This document shows, in pieces, positions 52,294 through 61,134 of a stretch of 64,000 bases of DNA. Positions within the stretch are counted from its first letter, which is position 1. Each line of letters begins with the position of its first letter. The notes under the pieces were generated by a model. That model was not told the origin of the DNA and searched no databases. It worked only from the letters and a program-made list of their open reading frames with translations. The position numbers and the translations under genes are program-made. This stretch comes from Streptomyces coeruleorubidus (GTDB lineage: Bacteria > Actinomycetota > Actinomycetes > Streptomycetales > Streptomycetaceae). The stretch spans positions 3,720,001 through 3,784,000 of the forward strand of contig NZ_CP118527.1 of the NCBI RefSeq assembly GCF_028885415.1, given 5' to 3'.

Positions 52294-53139
52294 TCAGTCC
52301 TTCACCGCTCCGCCCAGTCCGGAGACCAGGCGGCGCTGTACGAGTACGAAGAAGACCAGGACCGGAATCGTCATCACCGTGGAGGCGGCCATGACGCCGC
52401 CCCAGTCCGGGTCGTCGGGCTTGTAGAAGACCAGCAGCGCCATCGGCAGTGTCGACTGGGAAGTGTCACTGATGATGAACGACTTGGCGAAGAGGAAGTC
52501 GTTCCAGGCGGAGATGAAGGAAAACACGCTGGTGGCCACGAGCCCCGGCAGGACGAGCGGGAAAAGGATCTGCCACAGGAATCGCGCCCGGCTCGCCCCG
52601 TCGAGGTAGGCGGCCTCCTCCAGCGCCTCCGGAACGGCTTTCACGAACCCCCGCAGCATCCAGATCGCGAAGGGCAGCGAGAAGGCGATGTGGGGCAGGA
52701 TCAGCGAGCCCAGGGTGTTCAGCTGGCCGAAGTCCCGCATGAGGAAGAAGAGGGGGATCGTCAGTGCCTCCACGGGCACCATCTGGGCCACCAGAAACAT
52801 GATCAGCAAGGTGGTCCGGAGGCGGAAGCGGAATCGTGTCACGGCGGTCGCGGCGAGAAACGCGATGAGCGCGGAGGCGATCACCACACAGCACGCGACG
52901 ACGAGGCTGTTGAGGAAGTAACGGCCGAATTCCTGCTGCCCGAAGACGCGCCGGAAGGAGTCCGGAGAAGGCGCGAGAGTCCACGGCCTGGGCTCGCTCG
53001 ACTCGATCTCCCCGGCCGGTTTGAAGGCGCTGAGCACCATCCAGTAGAGGGGGAAGGCGACGACGACGGCGATCAGCAGGGCCGAGGCCTCGGCGGCCAG
53101 CCGCCCCGGGCGGCGCACACGAACGCGAAGCAGATTCAC
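52294..53139 (-). CDS. Sugar ABC permease (MalG/LacG-like)
   Basis: A 281-residue MalG-like permease with about six helices. The coupling loop EAAYLDGASRARFLWQILFPLVLPG matches the EAA motif of carbohydrate permeases. Its GTG overlaps the stop of the upstream permease gene by 4 bases and the hexosaminidase follows one base after its stop. It forms the pore together with the upstream permease; the ATPase is not encoded here, so a shared ATPase such as MsiK is the likely energiser, as is usual for Streptomyces sugar importers. Confidence 0.93.
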   Translation of the reverse strand: MNLLRVRVRRPGRLAAEASALLIAVVVAFPLYWMVLSAFKPAGEIESSEPRPWTLAPSPDSFRRVFGQQEFGRYFLNSLVVACCVVIASALIAFLAATAVTRFRFRLRTTLLIMFLVAQMVPVEALTIPLFFLMRDFGQLNTLGSLILPHIAFSLPFAIWMLRGFVKAVPEALEEAAYLDGASRARFLWQILFPLVLPGLVATSVFSFISAWNDFLFAKSFIISDTSQSTLPMALLVFYKPDDPDWGGVMAASTVMTIPVLVFFVLVQRRLVSGLGGAVKD

Positions 53140-55025
53140 AGTTCCTCCCCCTGCCGGCGCAGCAGCCGCAGGTACACCAGCGTGACGGCGAGCAGGATCA
53201 GCAGCATCACGACGCCGATCGCGGAGCCGAGGCTGTACTGCGACGACGCGAACGCCTGTTGGTAGGCGTAGACGTTCAGGACCAGGTTCTGGCCTGCGAT
53301 GCCGCCGCCGCCCGTCATGACGTAGATCTGGGTGAAGACCTTGAAGTCCCAGATGATGGACTGGATGGTGACGACGACCAGGATCGGCCGGAGGATCGGG
53401 GCGAGTACGGATCGCCAGATGCGCCATTGCGAGGCGCCGTCGAGGGAGGCGGCCTCCAGCACCTCGGCCGGGACGGCGCGAATACCCGCGTACACGGTCA
53501 CCATCACGAACGGGAAGGAGCACCACACCACTTCGAGCAGCACGAGGAAGAAGGCGCTGAGACGCCCGTACGTCCACGAGTGGTCACCGAGACCCAGCAT
53601 CCGGTTCACCGGCCCGAAGTCCGGGTCGAACAGGAACAGCCACACCGTGGAGCCGGTCACCGCCGGGGTCGCCCAGGCGCCCATGGCGGCCAGCATCAAC
53701 GCCAGCCTCGGTACGGCCCGTACGCGCGTGAGCAGCACGGCGAGGGCACAGCCGACCGCGAGCGTGGAGACGACACAGGCCGCCGCGAACAGCACGGTGG
53801 CGAGCAGCACTTGCCAGAACTGCGGATCCCCGAACAACTCGGCGTAGTTCGCGAACCCCTCGAAGCTGGTCGGCTCCCCGCCACTGACCTGCGCCTGCGT
53901 GTACTGGAAGAACGAGATCAGGCCGAGCTGGTAAATGGGGTACACGAGCAGCCCGCCGAGCACGACGAGCGCGGGCGCGAGATACAGCCAGGGCGTCCAC
54001 CCACCGGACACGAACGCAGACCTGCCGGCCACAGCCCGCCGCTCCCCCGTCCCGCGGGCGTCCTTGGCCGCAGCCCGCCGCCCCGGCGAACCGCCGCCGT
54101 ACCCGGCGCGGACCTCGCCGGAACCGTCCCCGCCCGCCCCGGCCGGGGTCGCGACCGGGGCGGTGACGTTCCCAGGAGCGGACGCGGGACTGCTACCGGT
54201 CAGGCCACGTGGGGTTCCCGCCCGGGCAACACCGGCCGGAGCGACTTGTGCGGGGGCACTCCCGGCCGGAGCGACTTGTGCGGGGGCACTCCCGGCCGGA
54301 GCGACTTGTGCGGGGGCACTCCCGGCCGGGGCTACTCGTGCGGGGGCACTCCCGGCCGGGGCTACTGGTGCGGGGGCCCGCCCGGCCCGGACCACTCCTG
54401 CCGGGGCACTCCGGGCGGGATCGCTTCCCGCGGCAGCGGGCGCGGCCGGGACGGCTCCCACCGCACCACTGCCGGCCAAGCCGGCTTCCGCCGCAGCCGC
54501 TCCCGTCCGCTCAACCTCAGCCGGGTCGGTCCCGGCCAGGCCGACCTCCACGGGGTCACCCCCAGCCGGGTCACCCCCAGCCGGGTCGGCCCCGGCCGGG
54601 TCGGCGACCGCCGAGTCGGTGCCGGTCAGACCGGCCCCAGCCGAACCACCCACGGCCCCCACCGGGCCAACCTCAGCCCGGTGAGCCACCTCCGCATCAC
54701 TCCCGGACACGCCAGCCCCAGCCGAATCCCCCACGGCCCCCACCGGGCCAACCTCAGCCCGATGGGCCACCTCCGCATCACTCCCGGACACGCCAGCCCC
54801 AGCCGAATCCCCCACGGCCCCCACCGGGCCAACCTCAGCCCGATGGGCCACCTCCGCATCACTCCCGGACACGCCAGCCCCAGCCGAACCACCCACGCCC
54901 CCCACCGGACCACCCGCCCCCGACCCACTCCCGGTCACGTCCTCCCCGGCCGGATCACTCCCCGCCAAGTCGGCCCCCGCCCGGTCGGCCCCCACCGATT
55001 CCCTCCGGTCGTTCACCGGCCTCAC
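53136..55025 (-). CDS. Sugar ABC permease (MalF-like) with a repeat-rich N-terminal extension
   Basis: A 629-residue protein. The last 300 residues or so are a standard MalF-like permease, from WTPWLYLAPALVVLGGLLVYP to the end, with the EAA loop EAASLDGASQWRIWRSVLAPI. The first 315 residues are Ala/Gly/Pro/Val-rich and contain two kinds of repeats, three of about 27 residues (SAGAGVSGSDAEVAHRAEV) and five of 10 (APAQVAPAGS). The frame is open throughout. GTG 55025 overlaps the binding protein stop (GTGA), which argues that the extension is translated. I know of no such extension on MalF-like permeases. Confidence 0.85.
   Translation of the reverse strand: MRPVNDRRESVGADRAGADLAGSDPAGEDVTGSGSGAGGPVGGVGGSAGAGVSGSDAEVAHRAEVGPVGAVGDSAGAGVSGSDAEVAHRAEVGPVGAVGDSAGAGVSGSDAEVAHRAEVGPVGAVGGSAGAGLTGTDSAVADPAGADPAGGDPAGGDPVEVGLAGTDPAEVERTGAAAAEAGLAGSGAVGAVPAAPAAAGSDPARSAPAGVVRAGRAPAPVAPAGSAPARVAPAGSAPAQVAPAGSAPAQVAPAGSAPAQVAPAGVARAGTPRGLTGSSPASAPGNVTAPVATPAGAGGDGSGEVRAGYGGGSPGRRAAAKDARGTGERRAVAGRSAFVSGGWTPWLYLAPALVVLGGLLVYPIYQLGLISFFQYTQAQVSGGEPTSFEGFANYAELFGDPQFWQVLLATVLFAAACVVSTLAVGCALAVLLTRVRAVPRLALMLAAMGAWATPAVTGSTVWLFLFDPDFGPVNRMLGLGDHSWTYGRLSAFFLVLLEVVWCSFPFVMVTVYAGIRAVPAEVLEAASLDGASQWRIWRSVLAPILRPILVVVTIQSIIWDFKVFTQIYVMTGGGGIAGQNLVLNVYAYQQAFASSQYSLGSAIGVVMLLILLAVTLVYLRLLRRQGEEL
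54241..54390. repeat. 30-bp tandem repeats in the permease gene
   Basis: Five consecutive 30-base units; the first three are identical and the last two diverged. They encode the ten-residue VAPAGSAPAQ-type repeats on the minus strand. Confidence 0.95.
54661..54890. repeat. 81-bp tandem repeats in the permease gene
   Basis: Nearly identical 81-base units begin at 54661, 54742 and 54823, the last incomplete. They encode 27-residue repeats on the minus strand (three copies counting the flanks). The unit is a multiple of three, so the frame is kept. Confidence 0.93.
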
Positions 55026-56320
55026 CCCGCGGAGCCGAACGCGGTGTTCATCTTCTTCGCGGCGGCCTCGGACGCGGCGGCCACGCTCTTCCTGCCGGCG
55101 ATGATCTCCTGGAACATCGTCGGCAGGACGAGCGAGGAGTCGATCTGGGACCAGGCGGGCGAGGCGGGGACGAACTTGGTGCCGGCGGAGAGGGTCTGGA
55201 CGAAGGGCTTCACGAACGGCTCCTCCTGCGCGACCTGCTGGCGGACGTCCGTGAAGGTCGGCAGGAAGCCCATCGCGTCGAAGAGTTCGGTCTGGGTCTT
55301 CTTGGAGGCGAGCTGCTCCATCAGCTGGACCGCGAGCGTGCGGTGGGACGTGCTCTTCAGGACGCCGATGTTGTTGCCGCCCGCGAAGGCCGGTGCGATC
55401 GAGCCGGATTTCACCCCCGGCAGCGGGACGACGGCGTATTTGCCCTTGACCTTCCCGGCCTCGACGGCGGTGTGGCTGAAGTCGCCGCCGATCGCCATCC
55501 CGGCCTTGCCCGCGGCGAAGGCGGAGATCGTGTCGTTGCCGCCCATGCCCGCGCACTTGGCGGCCGGACAGTTGTCGTCGCCGAAGAGGGACGTGTACGC
55601 CTTGATGCCCTTCTGCGCCTGGGGGCTGTCGATGCCGGAGGCGTACGAACCGCCCTTGCCGCTCGCGAGTTCGCCGCCGCCCGCCCAGACGAACGGCATC
55701 GCGCCGTAGGTGTAGGCGCCGCCGACCACGAGCCCGTAGAGGTCAGGCCGCGCGGCGCGTATCTTGCGGGCGGTGGAGGCCAGTTCGGCCATCGTCTTCG
55801 GGACGGACAGGCCGAGTTCCTCGAAGACGTCCGTGCGGTAGTACAGCGCGCGGACGCCGACGTAGAAGGGGGCGCCGTAGATCTTGCCGTCCACCGTCAC
55901 CGACTGCTTCGCCGTCGGGTCGGTGTCCTTCGCCTCGTTCCAGTCGCCGAACTCCTCGGTGACGTCGAGGAGTCCGCCGTCCTTCACATAGCCGGCCGTG
56001 TCGGTGTTGCCGTACTCCATCACGTCGGGAGCGGAGGCGGGGTCGTTGAAGGCGGCCTTGACGCGCTGGGCGCGGGTGTCGATCGGGATGTACTCGACGT
56101 CGACCTCGGTGCCCTTGTTGGCCTTCTCGAAGGCGGCGACGACCGAGTCGACGACCTTCTCCTTGGGGGTGTTGCCGACCTCCTGGAAGAGCCACACGCG
56201 CAGCGTGCCGGTCTTCTCGTCCTTGTCGGAGGAGGAGTTCGTGGCGGTCTGGGGCGCGCAGGCGGTGGCCAGGAGGGCGGCGAGCGCGGTGAGGCCGGCA
56301 AATCGGACGGACAGCTTCAT
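55022..56320 (-). CDS. Sugar-binding lipoprotein of an ABC importer
   Basis: A 432-residue extracellular binding lipoprotein. The lipobox is LLATAC, lipidated at Cys21. The mature part follows the cluster-B carbohydrate-binding layout: LRVWLFQEVGN, then DVEYIPIDTRAQRVKAAF, APDVMEYGNTDTAGYV and GKAGMAIGGDFSHTAVEA. It overlaps the first permease by 4 bases. With the adjacent hexosaminidase, the ligand is probably an aminosugar disaccharide or oligosaccharide, an inference from position. An operator-like site lies 23 bases upstream of the start. Confidence 0.92.
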   Translation of the reverse strand: MKLSVRFAGLTALAALLATACAPQTATNSSSDKDEKTGTLRVWLFQEVGNTPKEKVVDSVVAAFEKANKGTEVDVEYIPIDTRAQRVKAAFNDPASAPDVMEYGNTDTAGYVKDGGLLDVTEEFGDWNEAKDTDPTAKQSVTVDGKIYGAPFYVGVRALYYRTDVFEELGLSVPKTMAELASTARKIRAARPDLYGLVVGGAYTYGAMPFVWAGGGELASGKGGSYASGIDSPQAQKGIKAYTSLFGDDNCPAAKCAGMGGNDTISAFAAGKAGMAIGGDFSHTAVEAGKVKGKYAVVPLPGVKSGSIAPAFAGGNNIGVLKSTSHRTLAVQLMEQLASKKTQTELFDAMGFLPTFTDVRQQVAQEEPFVKPFVQTLSAGTKFVPASPAWSQIDSSLVLPTMFQEIIAGRKSVAAASEAAAKKMNTAFGSAG

Positions 56321-56342
56321 GGAGTGCTCCTCCGAGGGAGTG

Positions 56343-56357
56343 TTGCAACATGCGCAA
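56343..56357. promoter_or_regulatory. Candidate operator before the sugar ABC operon
   Basis: TTGC at 56343-56346 and GCAA at 56354-56357 flank a 7-base centre, reading TTGCGCATGTTGCAA on the minus strand. This resembles LacI/GntR-type sites before sugar operons. No regulator gene lies next to it. Confidence 0.4.
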
Positions 56358-56474
56358 TGAAGGTTTCGCTGTGCACAACACTTCGGAGGCTAGGGACTGC
56401 ATGAACACGCCCACAAGAGGTCTCAACCACTCTGTGACCGGCGGACGCATCCTGCGCAACGCCCGGACAGCACA

Positions 56475-56513
56475 AAAGCCCCCAGGGCGCGCAAAACGCA
56501 CCCTGGGGGCTTT
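56475..56513 (-). terminator. Terminator of the DUF3039/yqgE unit
   Basis: A perfect 13-base-pair stem, AAAGCCCCCAGGG at 56475-56487 with its partner at 56501-56513, and a 13-base loop, followed by TTTTG on the minus strand. It lies 19 bases after the DUF3039 gene. Confidence 0.85.
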
Positions 56514-56531
56514 ACGCCGCGCGGGCCGGGC

Positions 56532-56813
56532 CTACTTGTCGCCCTTGCCCTTGTCGTCGTCGCCGGAGCCCATGGACTCGTAGATCTCCTTGCACATGGG
56601 ACACACCGGGTACTTCTTCGGGTCGCGGCCCGGCACCCAGACCTTGCCGCACAGCGCCACGACGGGGGTGCCGTCGAGGGCGCTCGCCATGATCTTGTCC
56701 TTCTGGACGTAGTGGGCGAAGCGCTCGTGGTCACCGTCACCGTGAGAGGTCTGCGGCGTCGGCTCTACGAGGGTCCCCGTACCAGTCCCGCGCTCGGGCT
56801 CGAGAGTGCTCAT
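56532..56813 (-). CDS. DUF3039 family protein
   Basis: About 93 residues. The conserved core has VALCGKVWVPGRDPKKYPVCPMCKEIYESM, with three cysteines in a C-x(14-15)-C-x-x-C pattern that may bind zinc; the N-terminus is low-complexity. It is widely conserved in actinomycetes next to murA, by memory, and its role is unknown. ATG 56813 is preferred, but an ATG at 56843 overlaps the YqgE stop (TGATG) and may be used instead. It forms a unit with yqgE. Confidence 0.85.
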   Translation of the reverse strand: MSTLEPERGTGTGTLVEPTPQTSHGDGDHERFAHYVQKDKIMASALDGTPVVALCGKVWVPGRDPKKYPVCPMCKEIYESMGSGDDDKGKGDK

Positions 56814-56842
56814 AGGCCCAAGGGTACTGAAGGTGACGGACA

Positions 56843-57424
56843 TCAGTTGAGCGAAGGGTCGTCCGGGTACGTCGCCACCATCGCCAGCTCGTTGCGCTGG
56901 CGGCGCAGCACCTCGCGCCAGAGCCTCTCCGGGGACGGCGAGGAGACGTCGCCGGGCTCCGACTCGACGACGTACCACGCGCCGTCCACCAGCTCGTCCT
57001 CCAGCTGGCCCGGGCCCCAGCCGGCGTACCCGGCGAAGATCCGCAACGAGCCGAGGGCGGAGGCCAGCAGTTCCGGCGGGGCCTCCAGGTCGACCAGGCC
57101 GATCGCGCCGTGCACCCGGCGCCAGCCCAGCGGTGCGGCCTCCCCGGACTCGCCGCCGGGGACGACGGCGACCCCGAGGGCCGAGTCCAGCGACACCGGG
57201 CCGCCCTGGAACACCACGCCGGGTTCGCCGGCGAGATCCCCCCAGCCCTCCAGGATGTCGCCCACGTCCACCGGGGTGGGGCGATTGAGGACGACACCGA
57301 GAGAGCCCTCCTCGTCGTGGTCGAGGAGCAGCACGACCGCGCGGTCGAAGTTCGGGTCCGCCAGGGCGGGCGTGGCCACGAGCAGCCGCCCTGTGAGCGA
57401 GGACACCTCGGTCATGCCAGACAT
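56843..57424 (-). CDS. YqgE/AlgH family protein
   Basis: About 193 residues with the family features SLTGRLLVATPALADPNFDRAVVLLLDHDEEGSLGVVLNRPT near the N-terminus, VVFQGGPVSLDSA in the middle and GYAGWGPGQLEDEL towards the end. The function of YqgE/AlgH is not settled; some members affect alginate regulation. ATG 57424 is chosen, with GGGAGGGAAG upstream; a second ATG three codons later is possible. It lies divergent from murA with 243 bases between and overlaps the ATG at 56843 of the next gene. Confidence 0.9.
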   Translation of the reverse strand: MSGMTEVSSLTGRLLVATPALADPNFDRAVVLLLDHDEEGSLGVVLNRPTPVDVGDILEGWGDLAGEPGVVFQGGPVSLDSALGVAVVPGGESGEAAPLGWRRVHGAIGLVDLEAPPELLASALGSLRIFAGYAGWGPGQLEDELVDGAWYVVESEPGDVSSPSPERLWREVLRRQRNELAMVATYPDDPSLN

Positions 57425-57667
57425 GATCCCGCATCTTCCCTCCCTGTGGGGAGGCAATGCGGGGACGGGAGGGAACGCAGCTCAGGGCGCACTGGTGCGT
57501 TTGTCGCGCACGGACGTGACCGTGACCCCACGTGCCCGGCACGGAACGGTTCGTGTTGTGACAGAGCTATGACGTGGCTGGGTCTGACTCGGGCTTACGG
57601 AAGGGGGGTGGAGGGCGATTACCCTTTCCCTCCTGGCCCCTGCCCGACTCCACGGAACGCGAGATTC

Positions 57668-59008
57668 ATGACCGTCAACGACGATGTCCTGCTTGTCCAC
57701 GGCGGAACCCCGCTGGAGGGCGAGATCCGTGTCCGCGGTGCGAAGAACCTCGTACCGAAGGCCATGGTGGCAGCGCTGCTGGGCAGCGCTCCGAGCCGGC
57801 TCCGCAATGTTCCGGACATCCGTGACGTACGGGTCGTGCGGGGTCTGTTGCAGCTGCACGGCGTGACGGTCCGTCCGGGGGACGCGCCCGGCGAACTGGT
57901 GATGGACCCGACGCGCGTGGAGAGCGCGAACGTCGCTGACATCGATGCCCATGCGGGTTCGAGCCGTATCCCGATCCTCTTCTGCGGCCCCCTTCTGCAC
58001 CGCCTCGGCCACGCGTTCATCCCGGGCCTCGGCGGCTGCGACATCGGCGGCCGGCCCATCGACTTCCACTTCGACGTGCTGCGGCAGTTCGGCGCGCGGA
58101 TCGAGAAGCGGGCGGACGGGCAGTACCTGGAGGCTCCGCAGCGGCTGCGGGGTACGAAGATCCGGCTGCCGTACCCGTCCGTGGGCGCGACCGAGCAGGT
58201 GCTGCTGACGGCGGTGCTCGCCGAGGGTGTCACCGAGCTCTCGAACGCGGCTGTCGAGCCGGAGATCGAGGACCTGATCTGCGTCCTTCAGAAGATGGGC
58301 GCCATCATCGCGATGGACACCGACCGGACCATCCGCGTCACCGGTGTCGACAAACTCGGCGGCTACACCCACCACGCCCTGTCCGACCGCCTGGAGGCCG
58401 CGTCCTGGGCGTCCGCCGCGCTGGCGACCGAGGGCAACATATACGTCCGTGGCGCCCAGCAGCGCTCGATGATGACGTTCCTGAACACCTTCCGGAAGGT
58501 GGGCGGGGCCTTCGAGATCGACGACGAGGGCATCCGCTTCTGGCACCCCGGCGGCCAGCTGAAGTCCATCGCGCTGGAGACGGACGTCCACCCCGGTTTC
58601 CAGACCGACTGGCAGCAGCCGCTGGTGGTGGCCCTGACCCAGGCCACGGGCCTGTCCATCATCCACGAGACGGTCTACGAGTCCCGCCTCGGCTTCACCT
58701 CCGCCCTGAACCAGATGGGCGCCCACATCCAGCTCTACCGCGAGTGCCTGGGCGGCTCGAACTGCCGCTTCGGCCAGCGCAACTTCCTCCACTCGGCCGT
58801 CGTCTCCGGCCCCACCAAGCTCCAGGGCGCCGATCTGGTCATCCCCGACCTCCGCGGCGGCTTCTCGTACCTCATCGCGGCCCTGGCGGCCCAGGGCACG
58901 TCCCGCGTCCACGGCATCGGCCTCATCAACCGGGGCTACGAGAACTTCATGGAGAAGCTCATGGAGCTGGGCGCGAAGGTCGAGCTGCCGGGCAAGGCGC
59001 TCGGATAG
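57668..59008 (+). CDS. murA: UDP-N-acetylglucosamine 1-carboxyvinyltransferase
   Basis: A 446-residue EPSP-synthase-fold enzyme that transfers enolpyruvate to UDP-GlcNAc, the first committed step of peptidoglycan synthesis. The active-site Cys124 is in GLGGCDIGGRPID, so fosfomycin should bind; K26-N27 in RGAKNLVPKA and RLEAASWASAALAT are the other landmarks. The start at ATG 57668 follows a weak purine run. A long hairpin ends the gene, and the hup gene is convergent. The length is a little over that of E. coli MurA. Confidence 0.96.
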   Translation: MTVNDDVLLVHGGTPLEGEIRVRGAKNLVPKAMVAALLGSAPSRLRNVPDIRDVRVVRGLLQLHGVTVRPGDAPGELVMDPTRVESANVADIDAHAGSSRIPILFCGPLLHRLGHAFIPGLGGCDIGGRPIDFHFDVLRQFGARIEKRADGQYLEAPQRLRGTKIRLPYPSVGATEQVLLTAVLAEGVTELSNAAVEPEIEDLICVLQKMGAIIAMDTDRTIRVTGVDKLGGYTHHALSDRLEAASWASAALATEGNIYVRGAQQRSMMTFLNTFRKVGGAFEIDDEGIRFWHPGGQLKSIALETDVHPGFQTDWQQPLVVALTQATGLSIIHETVYESRLGFTSALNQMGAHIQLYRECLGGSNCRFGQRNFLHSAVVSGPTKLQGADLVIPDLRGGFSYLIAALAAQGTSRVHGIGLINRGYENFMEKLMELGAKVELPGKALG

Positions 59009-59023
59009 CACGCGCAATGATGC

Positions 59024-59064
59024 CCAAAGGGGCGGCCACCCGGTTCGGGTGGCCGCCCCTTTGG
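59024..59064. terminator. Strong bidirectional terminator between murA and hup
   Basis: An 18-base-pair perfect stem, CCAAAGGGGCGGCCACCC at 59024-59041 and its partner at 59047-59064, with a 5-base loop. It lies 15 bases after murA and 46 bases after the hup stop. Confidence 0.92.
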
Positions 59065-59110
59065 TGTCACTGTGCCTCGTACGTCGTCCCGAGACGTACG
59101 AAGAGCCAGG

Positions 59111-59392
59111 TCACTTACCCTTGGCCGCTTCCTTGAGCTTGGAGCCCGCGGAGACCTTCACGCTGTAGCCGGCCGGGATCTGGATGGGCTCGCCGGTCTG
59201 CGGGTTGCGGGCGGTGCGAGCGGCACGGTGGGTGCGCTCGAAGGTCAGGAAGCCGGGGATGGTGACCTTCTCGTCCCCCTTGGAGACGATGTCGCCGACC
59301 ACGTCGGCGAACGCGGCCAGCACGGCGTCGGCGTCCTTGCGGGTCACCTCGGCGCGGTCGGCCAGCGCGGCCACCAGCTCACTGCGGTTCAT
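59111..59392 (-). CDS. hup: HU-type nucleoid protein
   Basis: A 93-residue HU protein of the short class (HupA-like), without the lysine-rich tail of HupS. Motifs: MNRSELVAALADRAEVTRKDADAVL at the N-terminus, then GFLTFERTHRAARTARNPQTGEPIQIPA, which forms the DNA-binding arms. It bends and compacts DNA as a dimer. It is convergent with murA. GGGAG precedes the ATG. The long 5' region of more than 300 bases up to the malic enzyme gene may hold its promoter. Confidence 0.96.
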   Translation of the reverse strand: MNRSELVAALADRAEVTRKDADAVLAAFADVVGDIVSKGDEKVTIPGFLTFERTHRAARTARNPQTGEPIQIPAGYSVKVSAGSKLKEAAKGK

Positions 59393-59703
59393 GTTGTTAC
59401 TCCCGTGTTCATCTTGCCGTTGAGGCGTCAGATCGAAGCCGATGCTGCCAGGGTCCTGTGTGAGTCCCCGGACCCGGGTCCGTCGTCAGACCCTCGCGCC
59501 CAGGGACGCATCCTGCCTCTACCTGCGGCGGGAAAGCCAATCCGGCACCCGCAGGAGTCGTGAGAACACCCTTGGGAGTCACACGAAAAGAGGGCCTGAG
59601 CCTGGCCGACACGATAGAGGGCGGCCCAAGGGGTGGGGTTCCCCGACGCGCCGTTGCCAGGCCAGTCGTGGCAATCCTCACAGCCGTCGGCAGGGCTGTC
59701 GCC
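59393..59703. other. Intergenic region upstream of hup
   Basis: A 311-base gap between the malic enzyme stop and the hup start, both on the minus strand. I see no gene, no strong hairpin and no clear promoter boxes; the hup promoter should be here. Confidence 0.5.
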
Positions 59704-61134
59704 CTACGGCTGCGAGGTCGCCGCCGTCGCGCCGGCCGCCTTCGCGGCGTCCCGCACCGCCCCGGCGACCGCGCCCGCGACCTTGTCGTTGAAGACACTC
59801 GGGATGATGTAGTTCGGGTTCAGCTCGTCCTCGGTCACCACGTCCGCCAGGGCGGTCGCGGCGGCCAGCATCATCTCGGTGTTGACCGTGCGGGACTGCG
59901 CGTCCAGCAGACCGCGGAAGACACCCGGGAAGACCAGCACGTTGTTGATCTGGTTCGGGAAGTCGGAACGGCCGGTGGCCACAACGGCCGCGGTCTGGCG
60001 GGCGATTGCCGGGTCGACCTCGGGGTCCGGGTTCGCGAGCGCGAACACGATGGCACCCTCGGCCATGGCGGCCACGTCGTCGCCGTCGAGGACGTTCGGG
60101 GCCGAGACGCCGATGAAGACGTCGGCGCCGCGCACGGCCTCCTTGAGCGTGCCGGCCAGGCCCTCGGGGTTGGTGTTGTCGGCGATCCAGCGCAGCGCCG
60201 AGTCCGGGGCGGCGTCCACCAGGTCCTCGCGGCCGGCGTGCACGACGCCGTGGATGTCGGCGACGACGGCGTTCTTGACGCCCGCGGCCAGCAGCAGTTT
60301 CAGGATGGCCGTACCGGCCGCGCCGGCGCCGGACATGACGACGCGGATGTTCTCGATCGCCTTGCCCGTGACACGCAGGGCGTTCGTGAGGGCGGCGAGG
60401 ACGACGATCGCGGTGCCGTGCTGGTCGTCGTGGAAGACGGGGATGTCGAGGGCCTCACGCAGCCGGGCCTCGATCTCGAAGCAGCGGGGGGCGGAGATGT
60501 CCTCGAGGTTGATGCCGGCGAAGCCCGGGGCGATCGCCTTGACGATCTCGACGATCGCGTCGGTGTCCTGGGTGTCGAGGCAGATCGGCCAGGCGTCGAT
60601 GCCGGCGAACCGCTTGAAGAGGGCCGCCTTGCCCTCCATGACGGGCAGCGCGGCCTTCGGGCCGATGTTGCCCAGGCCCAGCACGGCGGAGCCGTCCGTC
60701 ACGACCGCAACGGAGTTGCGCTTGATGGTGAGGCGGCGGGCGTCCTCGGGGTTCTCGGCGATCGCCATGCAGACGCGGGCGACGCCCGGCGTGTAGACCA
60801 TGGACAGGTCGTCACGGTTGCGGATGGGGTGCTTCGACGCCATCTCGATCTTGCCGCCGAGGTGCATGAGGAAGGTCCGGTCCGAGACCTTGCCCAGCGT
60901 GACGCCCTCGATGCCGCGCAGTTCCTCGACGATCTCGTCCGCGTGCGCGGTCGACGAGGCCGCGATGGTGACGTCGATACGGAGCTTCTCGTGACCGGAA
61001 GCGGTGACGTCGAGGCCGGTCACCGAGCCTCCGGAGGACTCCACGGCGGTGGTGAGCTGCGAGACGGCGGTTCCGCTCGCGGGCACCTCCAGCCGGACCG
61101 TCATCGAGTAGGAGACGCTGGGCGCCGTTGCCAT
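59704..61134 (-). CDS. NAD-dependent malic enzyme with N-terminal ACT domain
   Basis: A 476-residue malic enzyme that decarboxylates malate to pyruvate. Residues 1-85 form an ACT-like regulatory domain (VRLEVPASGTAVSQL). The catalytic part has the Tyr in LSMVYTPGVARVCMA and the Lys in EGKAALFKRFAGID, a metal site around NLEDISAPRCF and VFHDDQHGTA, and the dinucleotide site VVMSGAGAAGTAILKLLL. NAD rather than NADP preference is from family knowledge, not a visible residue. A structured RNA with a terminator lies upstream on the same strand. Confidence 0.93.
   Translation of the reverse strand: MATAPSVSYSMTVRLEVPASGTAVSQLTTAVESSGGSVTGLDVTASGHEKLRIDVTIAASSTAHADEIVEELRGIEGVTLGKVSDRTFLMHLGGKIEMASKHPIRNRDDLSMVYTPGVARVCMAIAENPEDARRLTIKRNSVAVVTDGSAVLGLGNIGPKAALPVMEGKAALFKRFAGIDAWPICLDTQDTDAIVEIVKAIAPGFAGINLEDISAPRCFEIEARLREALDIPVFHDDQHGTAIVVLAALTNALRVTGKAIENIRVVMSGAGAAGTAILKLLLAAGVKNAVVADIHGVVHAGREDLVDAAPDSALRWIADNTNPEGLAGTLKEAVRGADVFIGVSAPNVLDGDDVAAMAEGAIVFALANPDPEVDPAIARQTAAVVATGRSDFPNQINNVLVFPGVFRGLLDAQSRTVNTEMMLAAATALADVVTEDELNPNYIIPSVFNDKVAGAVAGAVRDAAKAAGATAATSQP

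Noticed and set aside
56321..56360. DasR-type site before the sugar ABC operon
   Set aside because: The TTGC-N7-GCAA element does not resemble the DasR consensus as I know it (ACTGGTCTAGACCAGT); kept only as a generic LacI/GntR-like candidate.
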